DNA from: Clostridia bacterium
Lineage (GTDB): Bacteria > Bacillota > Clostridia > Oscillospirales > CAG-272
Assembly: GCA_900763885.1 (NCBI GenBank)
Contig: CAAFLY010000077.1
Location: forward strand, 1 to 17,523
DNA: 17,523 bases
Direction of reading: 5' to 3'
Shown here: piece by piece, positions 1-6,716 of the stretch
How positions within the stretch are numbered: position 1 is the first letter of the stretch
Layout of the letters: each line of letters starts with the position of its first letter
The notes under the pieces: model-generated
Seen by the model: only the letters and a program-made list of their open reading frames with translations
The model's database searches: none
Told to the model about the DNA's origin: nothing
Made by a program: the position numbers and the translations under genes

Positions 1-1
1 C

Positions 2-208
2 GATCCCGTCTACTGCCCGATCGACGCGGATGAAGCGCGGATCGCGGAGGTACAGGCGGCGTGTGCGCTCAACAAACGCGTGGCACTGTCCGAGATGGTC
101 CGCCACGAATTTGTCTCGGAGAACGGCAGGGTCCAGCGCACCACCTTCGCAAACGGCGTGCGGATCACGGTCGATTTTGACGCGAAAACGTACTCCTTCG
201 AGGGATAA
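2..208 (+). CDS. C-terminal end of an unidentified protein (cut by window edge)
   Basis: An open frame runs in from the left edge and stops at TAA 206-208, giving the last 68 residues of a protein that starts outside the window. The visible part contains an ANGVRITVDFD stretch, the kind of closing beta-strand pattern (NGxxVTVxF) common at the C-terminus of secreted glycoside hydrolases. That similarity is too short to name a family. Coding status is supported by the open frame up to the edge and by the strong hairpin terminator that follows 20 bases after the stop. The gene converges on the solute-binding lipoprotein at 280-1782. A carbohydrate-active enzyme would fit the neighbourhood, but this is a guess. 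Confidence 0.7.
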   Translation, partial: DPVYCPIDADEARIAEVQAACALNKRVALSEMVRHEFVSENGRVQRTTFANGVRITVDFDAKTYSFEG

Positions 209-225
209 AGGCAAAATCGGCATAG

Positions 226-269
226 AAAAACCGCGTCGGTTTCTCTTGAGAGATTCCGGCGCGGCTTTT
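226..269. terminator. Bidirectional intrinsic terminator between convergent genes
   Basis: CCGCGTCGG (231-239) pairs with CCGGCGCGG (256-264) with one G-U. An inner TCTC/GAGA stem lies within the loop. Five A precede the stem (226-230) and TTTT follows (266-269), so it has a U-tract on either strand. It can end both the partial plus-strand gene and the minus-strand lipoprotein gene. Confidence 0.8.
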
Positions 270-279
270 GCGATGGGTT

Positions 280-1782
280 TTACTGGGCGGCCTTCAGCTT
301 TTCGCCAAGCTCCTTGTATTTGGCGACGAGCTTATCGAGCGCGGCGGTATACTTCGGTTCATTCGCGGCGTAGATCGAGGCGTATCCCTTGTTGGAGGAG
401 GCGACGCTGCGGAGAATGTGGATCATGTTCTCACAGGAGGAGGAGTTCACGAATCCGAAGTTGAACGTCAGACCGTCGCGGATGAGGTCGAGCATACGGG
501 CGGACGCCTCATCCTGGCTGTACTTCGCCTTCATCGCGGATTCAAAGTACGCCGGCGTGACGTTTTCATAAGAATCAAACGCGAGGGCCTCCGTCACAGC
601 GCCGATCATCGCAGTGTCTCCGGCGGTCAACGGTACGCAGAACAGAGAATACGCGTCCTGCGAGATCGTCTGGTACTTTGCCTGGTTCTCGTCGTACTTC
701 GGGAACGGGATGATGCCGTAGGAGAGATCGAGGCTGCGCAGTGTCTTTTCGGCAAAATTGAACGATGCGGTGACAAGCAGCGCTCTGCCTTCGCGGAACG
801 GGAGGTAGTGTGTCTGTTCGGTGTTGTTTTCTTCCGTGACGCAGAACGCGCCGTCATTTTTGGTGAAGAGATCCATCATTTTGTCGGCGATGTCCTGTGC
901 CTTGGGGTCGCCCATGCGGATGGAGATGGAGCCGTCGGCGTTTTTGGCGGTCAGCGGCTGGTCAAAGGCGGCGAACAGGAGGTCGCACTGGTTGCCGATA
1001 GGCATGACAAGACCGTATTCGTCCTCCGCGTCCATCTTGCCGTCGCCGTTCACATCCACGGCAATACCCTGGACGAGGGAGTACATGTTGTCGTAGGTCC
1101 AGTCGCCGTTCTGTACCGTTTCGTAGAGATCCGGAACGTTGTACTTTGTCGCCATGTCCTTGTTGAAGAACATACAGAACGTGGAGGAGAGAAGGGTCAT
1201 GGACAGATCGCCGCACGCGAAATAGAGCTGATCGTATAAGGTCAGCTCATCGCGCAGGTCGCTGTTCCACCACGGCTTCTCGAAATCGATGTACGGTACG
1301 TCGAGGAGGTTCATAAATACGCCGTCGGTGGCAAGCGCGGTGATGAAGTACGCGTATCCGGCGACGAGCTGATAGGTATCGTCTCCCGCCATGACCGCGG
1401 AACGGATCGCTTCCTGGAACGACGCCTCGTTCCCCCAGATGCCCGGCGCCGTAATCTGTCCGATTGCGACGTTGAGCCGGTCGTCCACGGTTCTGCTCCG
1501 GTTGTAGATCGCGTCGTTGACGATTTCGCCGTTCAGCTCATCGACATACATTTCCGTCCCCCACTCGAGGTCCTCGCGGGCATAGATCGTGTAGGTCGCG
1601 CCGCTGAAATCGAGATCGTCCGGCAGAGAGTCGATGAGCTTTGTTTCCTCCGTTTCCGTGTTGTTTGCGGTCGTGTCGGAGTCGGTTGCCTTGTCGGTTT
1701 CCTTTTCATTCCCGTTGCCGCAGGAAACAGCGGAAGCCAAGATCATCGCGGCAAGCAGCAGGGCTAAAACGCGTTTTTTCAT
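280..1782 (-). CDS. ABC transporter sugar-binding lipoprotein (extracellular solute-binding family 1)
   Basis: This 500-residue lipoprotein should capture an oligosaccharide outside the membrane for an ABC importer. Residues 1-20 are a lipoprotein signal peptide, with the lipidated Cys at residue 21 (SAVSCGNG), followed by an acidic, Thr-rich linker to about residue 55 and then the binding fold. A PWWN motif lies at about 170-173. A DxNGDGxxDxED segment at 243-254 resembles a calcium-binding EF-hand loop; both features recur at the same positions in the paralogue at 9330-10799. The start at 1782 is chosen over an in-frame ATG at 1803 because the promoter's predicted transcription start is near 1811, and AGAAGG lies about 10 bases upstream of 1782. 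No permease or ATPase gene is adjacent, so partner subunits must lie elsewhere. The substrate cannot be read from sequence. Confidence 0.88.
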   Translation of the reverse strand: MKKRVLALLLAAMILASAVSCGNGNEKETDKATDSDTTANNTETEETKLIDSLPDDLDFSGATYTIYAREDLEWGTEMYVDELNGEIVNDAIYNRSRTVDDRLNVAIGQITAPGIWGNEASFQEAIRSAVMAGDDTYQLVAGYAYFITALATDGVFMNLLDVPYIDFEKPWWNSDLRDELTLYDQLYFACGDLSMTLLSSTFCMFFNKDMATKYNVPDLYETVQNGDWTYDNMYSLVQGIAVDVNGDGKMDAEDEYGLVMPIGNQCDLLFAAFDQPLTAKNADGSISIRMGDPKAQDIADKMMDLFTKNDGAFCVTEENNTEQTHYLPFREGRALLVTASFNFAEKTLRSLDLSYGIIPFPKYDENQAKYQTISQDAYSLFCVPLTAGDTAMIGAVTEALAFDSYENVTPAYFESAMKAKYSQDEASARMLDLIRDGLTFNFGFVNSSSCENMIHILRSVASSNKGYASIYAANEPKYTAALDKLVAKYKELGEKLKAAQ

Positions 1783-1817
1783 TGGATTTACGCCTTCTTT
1801 CATGGAGTATTACGACA

Positions 1818-1846
1818 ATTATAGCGTAAAGGATGGGGAAAGTCAA
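1818..1846 (-). promoter_or_regulatory. SigA-type promoter of the solute-binding lipoprotein
   Basis: Reading the minus strand, TTGACT (1846-1841), a 17-base spacer and TATAAT (1823-1818) form a near-consensus promoter. It leaves a leader of about 30 bases before the ATG at 1782. Confidence 0.8.
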
Positions 1847-1865
1847 GATAAAGGAGAGATTTGCC

Positions 1866-1894
1866 TTGCGAATGGGTGGGGAATGTGGTACAAT
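1866..1894 (+). promoter_or_regulatory. Promoter of the Nudix-TraX operon
   Basis: TTGCGA (1866-1871), a 17-base spacer and TACAAT (1889-1894), with an extended -10 TGG directly before the -10 box. It lies back to back with the promoter of the solute-binding lipoprotein, the two -35 boxes being about 20 bases apart. Confidence 0.7.
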
Positions 1895-1933
1895 AACAGA
1901 AAAAACAAGAAAACTGTTTTGTGAGGTGAAAAA

Positions 1934-2395
1934 ATGGACAGATCGGAACGCGTGGAGCTGACGGTGCTGTGTCTGGTGCGCGACGGCGAGAAGATCCTTG
2001 TGGAGGACAGGCAGCGCGGCGGATCGTGGTGCGGCTATGTGATGCCGGGAGGACACGTGGAGCCGGGCGAGTCGTTCACGGAGGCGGCGATCCGGGAATG
2101 CTATGAGGAAACGGGGATCACGATGCTCGATCCGAAGCTCTGCGGCGTGAAGCAGTTCCCGCGCGGCGGAGATGGACTGCGGTATATCGTGCTTTTCTTC
2201 GTCACGGATCGGTTCACGGGCGTTTGCCGCGATTCCGAGGAGGGAAAGGTCGCGTGGATGGACAGAGAGAGGCTCCGTCAAAGCCGGTGCGTGCCGGATT
2301 TTTTCGAGATGCTGGATGTGATGGAGGGCGCGTGGAGCGAGTTCCAGTACGTGCAGGATGTGCAGGACGGGGAATACCGTCTGCGGAAGCTGTGA
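1934..2395 (+). CDS. Nudix hydrolase
   Basis: A 153-residue protein with a complete Nudix box GX5EX7REUXEEXGU at residues 40-62: G40, E46, R54-E55, E58-E59 and G61 are all present, so the magnesium-binding catalytic site looks intact. The family hydrolyses nucleoside diphosphates linked to another moiety, and the substrate varies. The N-terminal TVLCLVRDGEKILVEDR and the W(C)GYVMPGGHVEPGES stretch resemble the MutT/8-oxo-dGTPase-like group, but substrate assignment from this is unsafe. GAGGTG lies a few bases upstream of the ATG. The TraX-like gene begins 7 bases after the stop, so the two are probably co-transcribed and translationally coupled. There is no signal peptide, so it should be cytoplasmic. 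Confidence 0.92.
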   Translation: MDRSERVELTVLCLVRDGEKILVEDRQRGGSWCGYVMPGGHVEPGESFTEAAIRECYEETGITMLDPKLCGVKQFPRGGDGLRYIVLFFVTDRFTGVCRDSEEGKVAWMDRERLRQSRCVPDFFEMLDVMEGAWSEFQYVQDVQDGEYRLRKL

Positions 2396-2402
2396 GGGAC
2401 GT

Positions 2403-3095
2403 ATGCCGGGCAGTGTGATCAAAATCATCGCGGCGCTTGCCATGCTCGTCGACCATGCGGGGCTGATCCTGTTTCCGGATCAGCTCTGGATGCGTATCGT
2501 GGGACGGATCGCGTTCCCTCTGTTCGCCTACTGCATCGCGGAGGGCTATCGATATACGCGCCATCGCCTCCGGTATTTTCTGCAGATCTTCCTCCTCGGC
2601 GTCGGCTGTCAGATCGTCTACTACATCGCCGAGCGGGACTGGTATCTCGGGATCCTTCTGACCTTCTCCCTCTCGATTGCCCTCATGGAGCCTGCGAGAC
2701 GCTGGAAGACGGCCGTGCGGATGGAGGATACAAAAGCCGCGTGGCTCTGGGGGATCGCGTTTTTTGCCGCCGTCCTTACCGTGTGGGGCTTAACGACGAC
2801 TGTGACGGTCGATTACGGGTTTGTCGGGGTTCTCCTGCCGTTGCTCGCGTATCTGCCGGAGGAAACGGGCGTGCGCAAGGGGGTGTTCATCGCGGGGATC
2901 CTGGCGTTGGCGGTCGATCAGTATCTGCCGGGCGGGTATGTCGGACAGTTTTTCGGACTGCTTGCCGTGCCGTTTCTCTGCGCGTACAACGGAAAGCCGG
3001 GCAGCCATCGGATGAAGTGGTTTTTCTATATTTTCTACCCGGCGCATCTCGCGGTTTTATATGGAATCGCCGCGCTGCGCACCGTATTGTTCTGA
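2403..3095 (+). CDS. TraX-like polytopic membrane protein
   Basis: A 230-residue hydrophobic protein with several membrane segments. The N-terminus matches the TraX family pattern: a K-I-I-A start, a first helix ending in a DH pair (LVDHAG, residues 16-20), then a GRIAFPLFAYCIAEGY block (34-49) and a basic YTRHRLRY loop. TraX was named for F-pilin N-acetylation, but chromosomal homologues in Firmicutes are usually uncharacterised, so an acyltransferase role is only possible. The ATG at 2403 is chosen because GAGGG lies just upstream and the longer frame would overlap the Nudix gene. It ends in tandem stops (TGATAA) right at the edge of the 90-bp inverted-repeat element. Confidence 0.8.
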   Translation: MPGSVIKIIAALAMLVDHAGLILFPDQLWMRIVGRIAFPLFAYCIAEGYRYTRHRLRYFLQIFLLGVGCQIVYYIAERDWYLGILLTFSLSIALMEPARRWKTAVRMEDTKAAWLWGIAFFAAVLTVWGLTTTVTVDYGFVGVLLPLLAYLPEETGVRKGVFIAGILALAVDQYLPGGYVGQFFGLLAVPFLCAYNGKPGSHRMKWFFYIFYPAHLAVLYGIAALRTVLF

Positions 3096-3098
3096 TAA

Positions 3099-3188
3099 AG
3101 GAAGCTCTGAATAAATCGGATTTTTGCGATAAAAGGCTAAAATATAAGGGCTTTTGTTGCAAAAATAACCTTAAATCAGAGGCTTCCT
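3099..3188. repeat. 90-bp AT-rich inverted-repeat element (MITE-like)
   Basis: The two halves are imperfect inverted copies. AGGAAGC-TCTGA at the left end (3099-3110) matches AGGAAGCCTCTGA read inward from the right end (3188 backwards). Similarity continues inward through ATTTTTGC and AAAAG blocks. The element is much more AT-rich than the flanking genes and encodes nothing. TAA precedes it and TAA can be read at its right edge, which could be a 3-bp target duplication depending on where the end is placed. It sits 3 bases after the TraX stop, so it would form a long hairpin in the 3' end of that transcript. A non-autonomous transposon is the best explanation, though the parent element is not in the window. 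Confidence 0.55.
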
Positions 3189-3203
3189 AATGTTTCGCAA
3201 AGC

Positions 3204-3251
3204 AAAAATACCCTGCCGGGACCGTTTGAAAGCCTGCGGCAGGGTATTTTT
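3204..3251. terminator. Bidirectional terminator between TraX-like and DOMON/CBM9 genes
   Basis: TACCCTGCCG (3209-3218) pairs perfectly with CGGCAGGGTA (3237-3246). AAAAA precedes the stem and TTTTT follows it. It serves both convergent genes. Confidence 0.9.
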
Positions 3252-3279
3252 ATGAATGCGTTATGTTATGGCGCGTTTT

Positions 3280-4182
3280 TCAGTGCTTCTTTGCGACAGC
3301 GTAGCCGGCAGCGGATACGACAGCGGCAACGGCAGCGATGATCGCGGCGTCGAAGGTCTTCGGAGCTGCTGCGGTATCGGCAGCTTCAGCGGTGGTTTCC
3401 GCAGCCGGTACGACCGCAACGACAGCTTCGGTTTCGGTTTCTTCCACTACGTCGTCAGCGAATACGAAGGTGATGGCGTGGCCGTCCGGACCCCAGTCGG
3501 GAGCGGTGGCATCGGTGAAGGTGCCGAACGCGTTGGTAACGCCGCCGCCCTCTTCGGTGTGGTCGAGGTAGCAGAACAGACCGCCGATGGGCATACCGGG
3601 CTCAACGATTGCGTCCTGGTTCGCCTTCTGATAAGCGTCGTCGGACATGGTAGCCAGCGGGAGCGCGACCTCGAATACCCAGCCGTCGTCGGTCTTCTGA
3701 CCCTTGCCGGCGTTTTCGATCAGACCGTTGTTGGCGGATTCCTGACGCATCACGGAGATGGTGCCGTCAGCCTGGAGACCCCAGGAGTAGAAGATGGCGC
3801 GGTCGTATTCAGAGGACTTGAAGATGTTGTCGATGTTGAGGGAAACCTGGAAGGCGTCACCGTTGTAGCCCTCAGCGTTGTCGGTGTAGCAGAACGTGGA
3901 GTCATGTACCTTGCCGGCGAGATAGAAATTGTCCTTGTCCCAAGCGGCGTAGAGATCGACAGAGGCGGTGACCTCGCCGAGCCAGCCCTGGGCGGACATA
4001 TTCTCAGCGTTCAGAACGATGTGACCGGATTCCGGATATTCGCCATCCTTGATGGTGCCGTCGATGGTCGGGGTAGCCTTCGGAACGGATACGTTTCCAA
4101 CCGGCGTGTACGCGGCTGCTGCGGTTGCCAGAACGAGGCAGGACAGCATTGACGCAGCTGCAATGCGCAGAAACTTCTTCAT
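3280..4182 (-). CDS. Secreted DOMON/CBM9-like protein with PKTFD-type C-terminal anchor
   Basis: 300 residues. A signal peptide occupies about 1-24. Residues about 30-225 form one DOMON/CBM9-like beta-sandwich: it opens with TIDGTIKDGEYPES, then YAAWDKDNFYLAGKVHD, and has the conserved GDAFQVSLNID strand. Such domains bind carbohydrates or haem-like ligands; no catalytic domain is present. An acidic, Ala/Thr/Glu-rich linker follows. The last 27 residues (274-300) are PKTFDA, a hydrophobic Ala/Val helix and KKH, arranged like a sortase signal (short motif, membrane helix, basic tail) but without LPXTG. The start is set by GTGAGGT about 7 bases upstream of the ATG. It has its own consensus promoter and a terminator, so it is monocistronic. 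A surface-displayed glycan-binding protein is the likeliest role. Confidence 0.85.
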   Translation of the reverse strand: MKKFLRIAAASMLSCLVLATAAAAYTPVGNVSVPKATPTIDGTIKDGEYPESGHIVLNAENMSAQGWLGEVTASVDLYAAWDKDNFYLAGKVHDSTFCYTDNAEGYNGDAFQVSLNIDNIFKSSEYDRAIFYSWGLQADGTISVMRQESANNGLIENAGKGQKTDDGWVFEVALPLATMSDDAYQKANQDAIVEPGMPIGGLFCYLDHTEEGGGVTNAFGTFTDATAPDWGPDGHAITFVFADDVVEETETEAVVAVVPAAETTAEAADTAAAPKTFDAAIIAAVAAVVSAAGYAVAKKH

Positions 4183-4241
4183 GATGATACCTCACGACTA
4201 TAAGATTATACTACTGCCATAGTGACAATAATACTGGTTTT

Positions 4242-4270
4242 ATTATAGTGGTTTCGCATTGGCTTGTCAA
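4242..4270 (-). promoter_or_regulatory. Consensus SigA promoter of the DOMON/CBM9 gene
   Basis: On the minus strand TTGACA (4270-4265), exactly 17 bases, then TATAAT (4247-4242): a perfect match at both boxes, implying strong expression. The leader is about 50 bases. Confidence 0.88.
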
Positions 4271-4301
4271 GAGGTTTTTGGAGGATTTTACGTATTTTTT
4301 C

Positions 4302-4332
4302 ACGGATACACGCAAAACATTTGCATATCCGT
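4302..4332. repeat. Imperfect palindrome between divergent promoters
   Basis: ACGGATA (4302-4308) and TATCCGT (4326-4332) are perfect inverted copies. GCAAA/TTTGC (4312-4316 and 4320-4324) is nested inside. It lies between the -35 boxes of the DOMON/CBM9 promoter (minus) and the leucine-rich-repeat gene promoter (plus). No U-tract follows on either strand, so it looks more like a protein-binding site or decayed hairpin than a terminator. Confidence 0.4.
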
Positions 4333-4378
4333 TTGTATGGAAAGCGACGGAAAAAGCCAAAATGATTGAAAGCACCTG

Positions 4379-4407
4379 TTGACAAAAACGGATTTGTATG
4401 ATATACT
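4379..4407 (+). promoter_or_regulatory. Promoter upstream of the leucine-rich-repeat lipoprotein
   Basis: TTGACA (4379-4384), 17 bases, TATACT (4402-4407), with TG two bases before the -10. The predicted transcript has an unusually long leader, about 340 bases, before the ATG at 4752. Confidence 0.75.
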
Positions 4408-4488
4408 AATGATAGTCAGATACAGTGTCCCGGAAAATACACAGCGCGCACGTACAAAATCCGTTCTATATACAGGAATTGAGACGAT

Positions 4489-4599
4489 ATGTATATGGCA
4501 GCCGAACGGAGAGTCTATACTCCTCAGTCTATGCGCAAGCCCGAGAATGTCACCCTGACCCTGCCGTATCCATTGAAACGCATTTATAATGGCGCATAG
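4489..4599 (+). CDS. Possible 36-residue leader ORF (uncertain)
   Basis: A short frame from ATG 4489 to TAG 4597 lies in the long leader of the leucine-rich-repeat gene. It encodes a basic peptide containing RKPENVTLTLPYPLKRIYNG, which has a protein-like mix of residues. A weak purine run (GAGACG) precedes the ATG. It is not recognised. It could be a real small protein, a regulatory leader peptide, or the remnant of a gene whose 5' part was lost. The rest of 4600-4751 holds no convincing gene or riboswitch. Confidence 0.25.
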   Translation: MYMAAERRVYTPQSMRKPENVTLTLPYPLKRIYNGA

Positions 4600-4751
4600 A
4601 CGAGAACAGGCAATTCCGAAGTACGCACGACCGTTAAGAACGAAAGCGGGAAAGTGCAAGAATGCGGAAATGTCCATGTCTATGCGCCTTTTCATGTTTG
4701 TGGAAAATATGCCTTTTGCGTTCGACTCTTGTAATGCGAGGAGGAGAGCAA

Positions 4752-5597
4752 ATGATTCACTGCAAAAGAGTCTTTCTCGCCGTCGGCAGCCTTGTCCTGA
4801 TTCTGGCCGCCTGTGCCGCGCGAACGGAATCTGACCCATCACCGACGTTTTATCCCGGCGCTGTGCCGGAGGTGTCCGAGAACACAACGCCCGAAAGCGA
4901 TACGGATATGCAGGAAACAGAGACAGAACCGGTGGAGGAAGATGAGACGCTTTCGCAAAAACCTCTGGAGGATTTCCCCGAAGGATTCTGGGTAGAGTAT
5001 AACGAAGAAGGTCTGGTGGTTCTCAAATATTACCGTGGAGAAGGAGGGGCGGTCGTCATACCCGATGGGATTCAAGTGATCGGACCTAGCGCCTTTGACG
5101 GTGTTTCGTATTATGGGAATATTCGCCGCTACATCACAGAGTACGAAACGATCACTTCTGTCTATATCCCCGATACAGTCACAGTGATTTCAAATTATGC
5201 ATTCCAGGCATTGGATCGTGGGGGAGAAGGTCTGCGCATGGTACGGATGTCCTCGAATATAAAGCATATCGGCAAAGCCGCATTTGCTTGTAATTCTTAT
5301 TTGGAAAAGGTCACATTGGATGCCTTGCCGGAACACACCGTCCACATCGCAGATAAAGCGTTTTGCTATTGCGAATCTCTGAGGGAAATCACACTGCCGG
5401 ATTCGATTTTGATGGGAAAAGACGTTTTCATCGGTACACCGTTTGAGGAAACCTACTCGGCTTTGTTTGGCACACTGCCGGAGGAAGAAACGGAACCGGT
5501 GGAGTTTGTCCCACCTGTGCTTAGTCCGGAGGATATGGTCCTTATACCTGAGATCATCATCACTCCAGAGAATGAACATCTGTGGGAGTTGTGGTAA
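4752..5597 (+). CDS. BspA-type leucine-rich-repeat (LRR_5) lipoprotein
   Basis: 281 residues. A lipoprotein signal ends in LILAAC with Cys21 as the lipidation site. An acidic Thr/Glu/Pro-rich linker runs to about residue 75. The central part carries several LRR_5 (BspA-like) repeats, recognisable as VxIPDGIxxIGxSAF, SVYIPDTVTVISNYAF, VRMSSNIKHIGKAAF and LREITLPDSI. The repeat set is short and irregular compared with typical BspA proteins. Such repeats give extracellular adhesion or ligand-binding surfaces; no enzyme domain is visible. The start at 4752 is chosen because GAGGAGGAGAG lies just upstream and the signal peptide begins there, although the frame is open further upstream. No U-tracted terminator directly follows the stop. 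The gene is more AT-rich than the glycan genes around it. Confidence 0.82.
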   Translation: MIHCKRVFLAVGSLVLILAACAARTESDPSPTFYPGAVPEVSENTTPESDTDMQETETEPVEEDETLSQKPLEDFPEGFWVEYNEEGLVVLKYYRGEGGAVVIPDGIQVIGPSAFDGVSYYGNIRRYITEYETITSVYIPDTVTVISNYAFQALDRGGEGLRMVRMSSNIKHIGKAAFACNSYLEKVTLDALPEHTVHIADKAFCYCESLREITLPDSILMGKDVFIGTPFEETYSALFGTLPEEETEPVEFVPPVLSPEDMVLIPEIIITPENEHLWELW

Positions 5598-5672
5598 CCT
5601 CTAAAAATTCAGAATCCCACTCCAATACGTACAATATATCGCAATAACTGAGTGGCACGAGCAAATAAATAG

Positions 5673-5771
5673 AGGTTGCCTTTTGGGATTGACCAAGACA
5701 AACATACAGAAAGGAAATATGGATCTGAGTACAATTTCGGTGACATAGAACAGCTGCGTATTATAAGATAA
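5673..5771 (+). pseudogene. Possible gene remnant without a start codon
   Basis: Between the two lipoprotein genes, an open stretch from the TAG before 5673 to TAA 5769-5771 encodes a 32-residue tail including KYGSEYNFGDIEQLRIIR. Its composition looks like genuine protein, but there is no start codon or ribosome binding site and the frame is closed upstream. It may be the 3' remnant of a lost gene. The family is not recognised. The remainder of 5598-5888 shows only hairpins. Confidence 0.22.
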
Positions 5772-5826
5772 TATACTTTGCTTTGATTGAAAATGCGGGC
5801 TAGGCAACTTCTGGTGCGCACAACAG

Positions 5827-5862
5827 AATGGTATTCCTTACAGAAATGTAGGGAATACCATT
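5827..5862. repeat. Strong hairpin upstream of the 5889 lipoprotein gene
   Basis: AATGGTATTCC (5827-5837) and GGAATACCATT (5852-5862) are perfect inverted copies, with a further TACA/TGTA pair around a GAAA tetraloop. Only a short T-run follows. It ends 26 bases before the ATG at 5889, so it may be an operator, an attenuating leader hairpin or a weak terminator. Confidence 0.5.
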
Positions 5863-5888
5863 TTGGCACACAGAAAACGAGAGATATT

Positions 5889-6647
5889 ATGATGAAAAAA
5901 ATATCATTACTGCTTATATTGGTGTTTGGTATCCTAATATATTCCTGCAACAATACAAACGACATCGATCTGTCTCTGAGATTGAGTATGCGTGTTCTGC
6001 AAAAATCTTATGAAGGCACCGGATACTGGGAATACGACAAAACCGTTTTCCCGAATGGACACTGGATTCTATATGATAGCGGAGCAGCATTGCATGGGGA
6101 TGAGGTGTATGCAGTGGAGGAATTGAAGCTTGGCGAAACGCGGATCACGGCGCCATTCGGGTATTACGGACAAAATCTGAATCTGAATGTGGAATTTGAC
6201 GGCTATGTTCAGGTACAAACGGAAGATCCGGAAGACAAGACCATATATTTATCACATAGTTTGGGAAATATCGGCAATCCACAATACGGCTCGTGGGAAG
6301 AGTCCAATTTCATACAAGTCAATGCCCCCACTACGATCAACATCTGCCCTCTTGGTAAGGAGGGAACGTGGGGAGGCTATGTTATACGTGATACACTGGT
6401 GAATAAAGCATACGATATTATCATCCGCGCGTATCGCCAGAACGGTTCTTTTGTTGCAGCTGCAAAAATCCATATCGAATCGATCCCGGATGAAGTGTAC
6501 CCGGAGGAATGGCTGGACGTAGCGGATTATAAGGGAATCTATCAAGCCAACGAGGAGCGCACCCGCTTCTGCTCGATCACCCTGACGGAGCTGACGTACA
6601 GCGATTTCTACGAGATTGTGGACGCGCGGGAGAAGGAAACAACGTAA
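5889..6647 (+). CDS. Unrecognised lipoprotein
   Basis: 252 residues. A short basic start (MMKK), a hydrophobic stretch and a lipobox ending in Cys20 (LIYSC) mark an exported lipoprotein. The rest is rich in aromatic and beta-forming residues, for example YWEYDKTVFPNGHWILYDSG and ITAPFGYYGQNLNLNVEFDGYVQV, suggesting a beta-sandwich-like extracellular domain, but no known family is recognised. The first ATG of the MMKK pair has only a weak GAGAG upstream. A longer frame starts at 5787 but would place 34 non-signal residues in front of the signal peptide. It is probably expressed alone or with the preceding region, and ends at the terminator at 6658-6708. Base composition is more AT-rich than in the carbohydrate block that follows. 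Confidence 0.75.
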   Translation: MMKKISLLLILVFGILIYSCNNTNDIDLSLRLSMRVLQKSYEGTGYWEYDKTVFPNGHWILYDSGAALHGDEVYAVEELKLGETRITAPFGYYGQNLNLNVEFDGYVQVQTEDPEDKTIYLSHSLGNIGNPQYGSWEESNFIQVNAPTTINICPLGKEGTWGGYVIRDTLVNKAYDIIIRAYRQNGSFVAAAKIHIESIPDEVYPEEWLDVADYKGIYQANEERTRFCSITLTELTYSDFYEIVDAREKETT

Positions 6648-6657
6648 GATACGGCAT

Positions 6658-6708
6658 ACACGCGAAAGGAGAGTCCTCCGTCACCGGATCGCCCTCCTTT
6701 TTTCGTGT
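6658..6708. terminator. Terminator shared by convergent lipoprotein and esterase genes
   Basis: AAAGGAG (6665-6671) pairs with CTCCTTT in 6694-6700, flanked by an outer ACACG/CGTGT pair (6658-6662 and 6704-6708). A run of T follows the stem, for the plus strand. The A-run on the other side is shorter, so it is weaker for the minus strand. Confidence 0.6.
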
Positions 6709-6716
6709 CTGTTCGC

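Noticed and set aside
268..1239. Long plus-strand frame opposite the solute-binding lipoprotein
   Set aside because: Antisense shadow of a gene with promoter, lipobox and family motifs; no ribosome binding site or recognisable protein.
4300..4887. Minus-strand frame of 195 codons across the leader of the leucine-rich-repeat gene
   Set aside because: Cysteine- and serine-rich low-plausibility protein that overlaps a strong plus promoter and the start of a clear lipoprotein gene.
5609..5965. Minus-strand 118-codon frame between the two lipoprotein genes
   Set aside because: AT-rich accidental frame that runs into the signal peptide of the 5889 gene and crosses two hairpins; no ribosome binding site seen.
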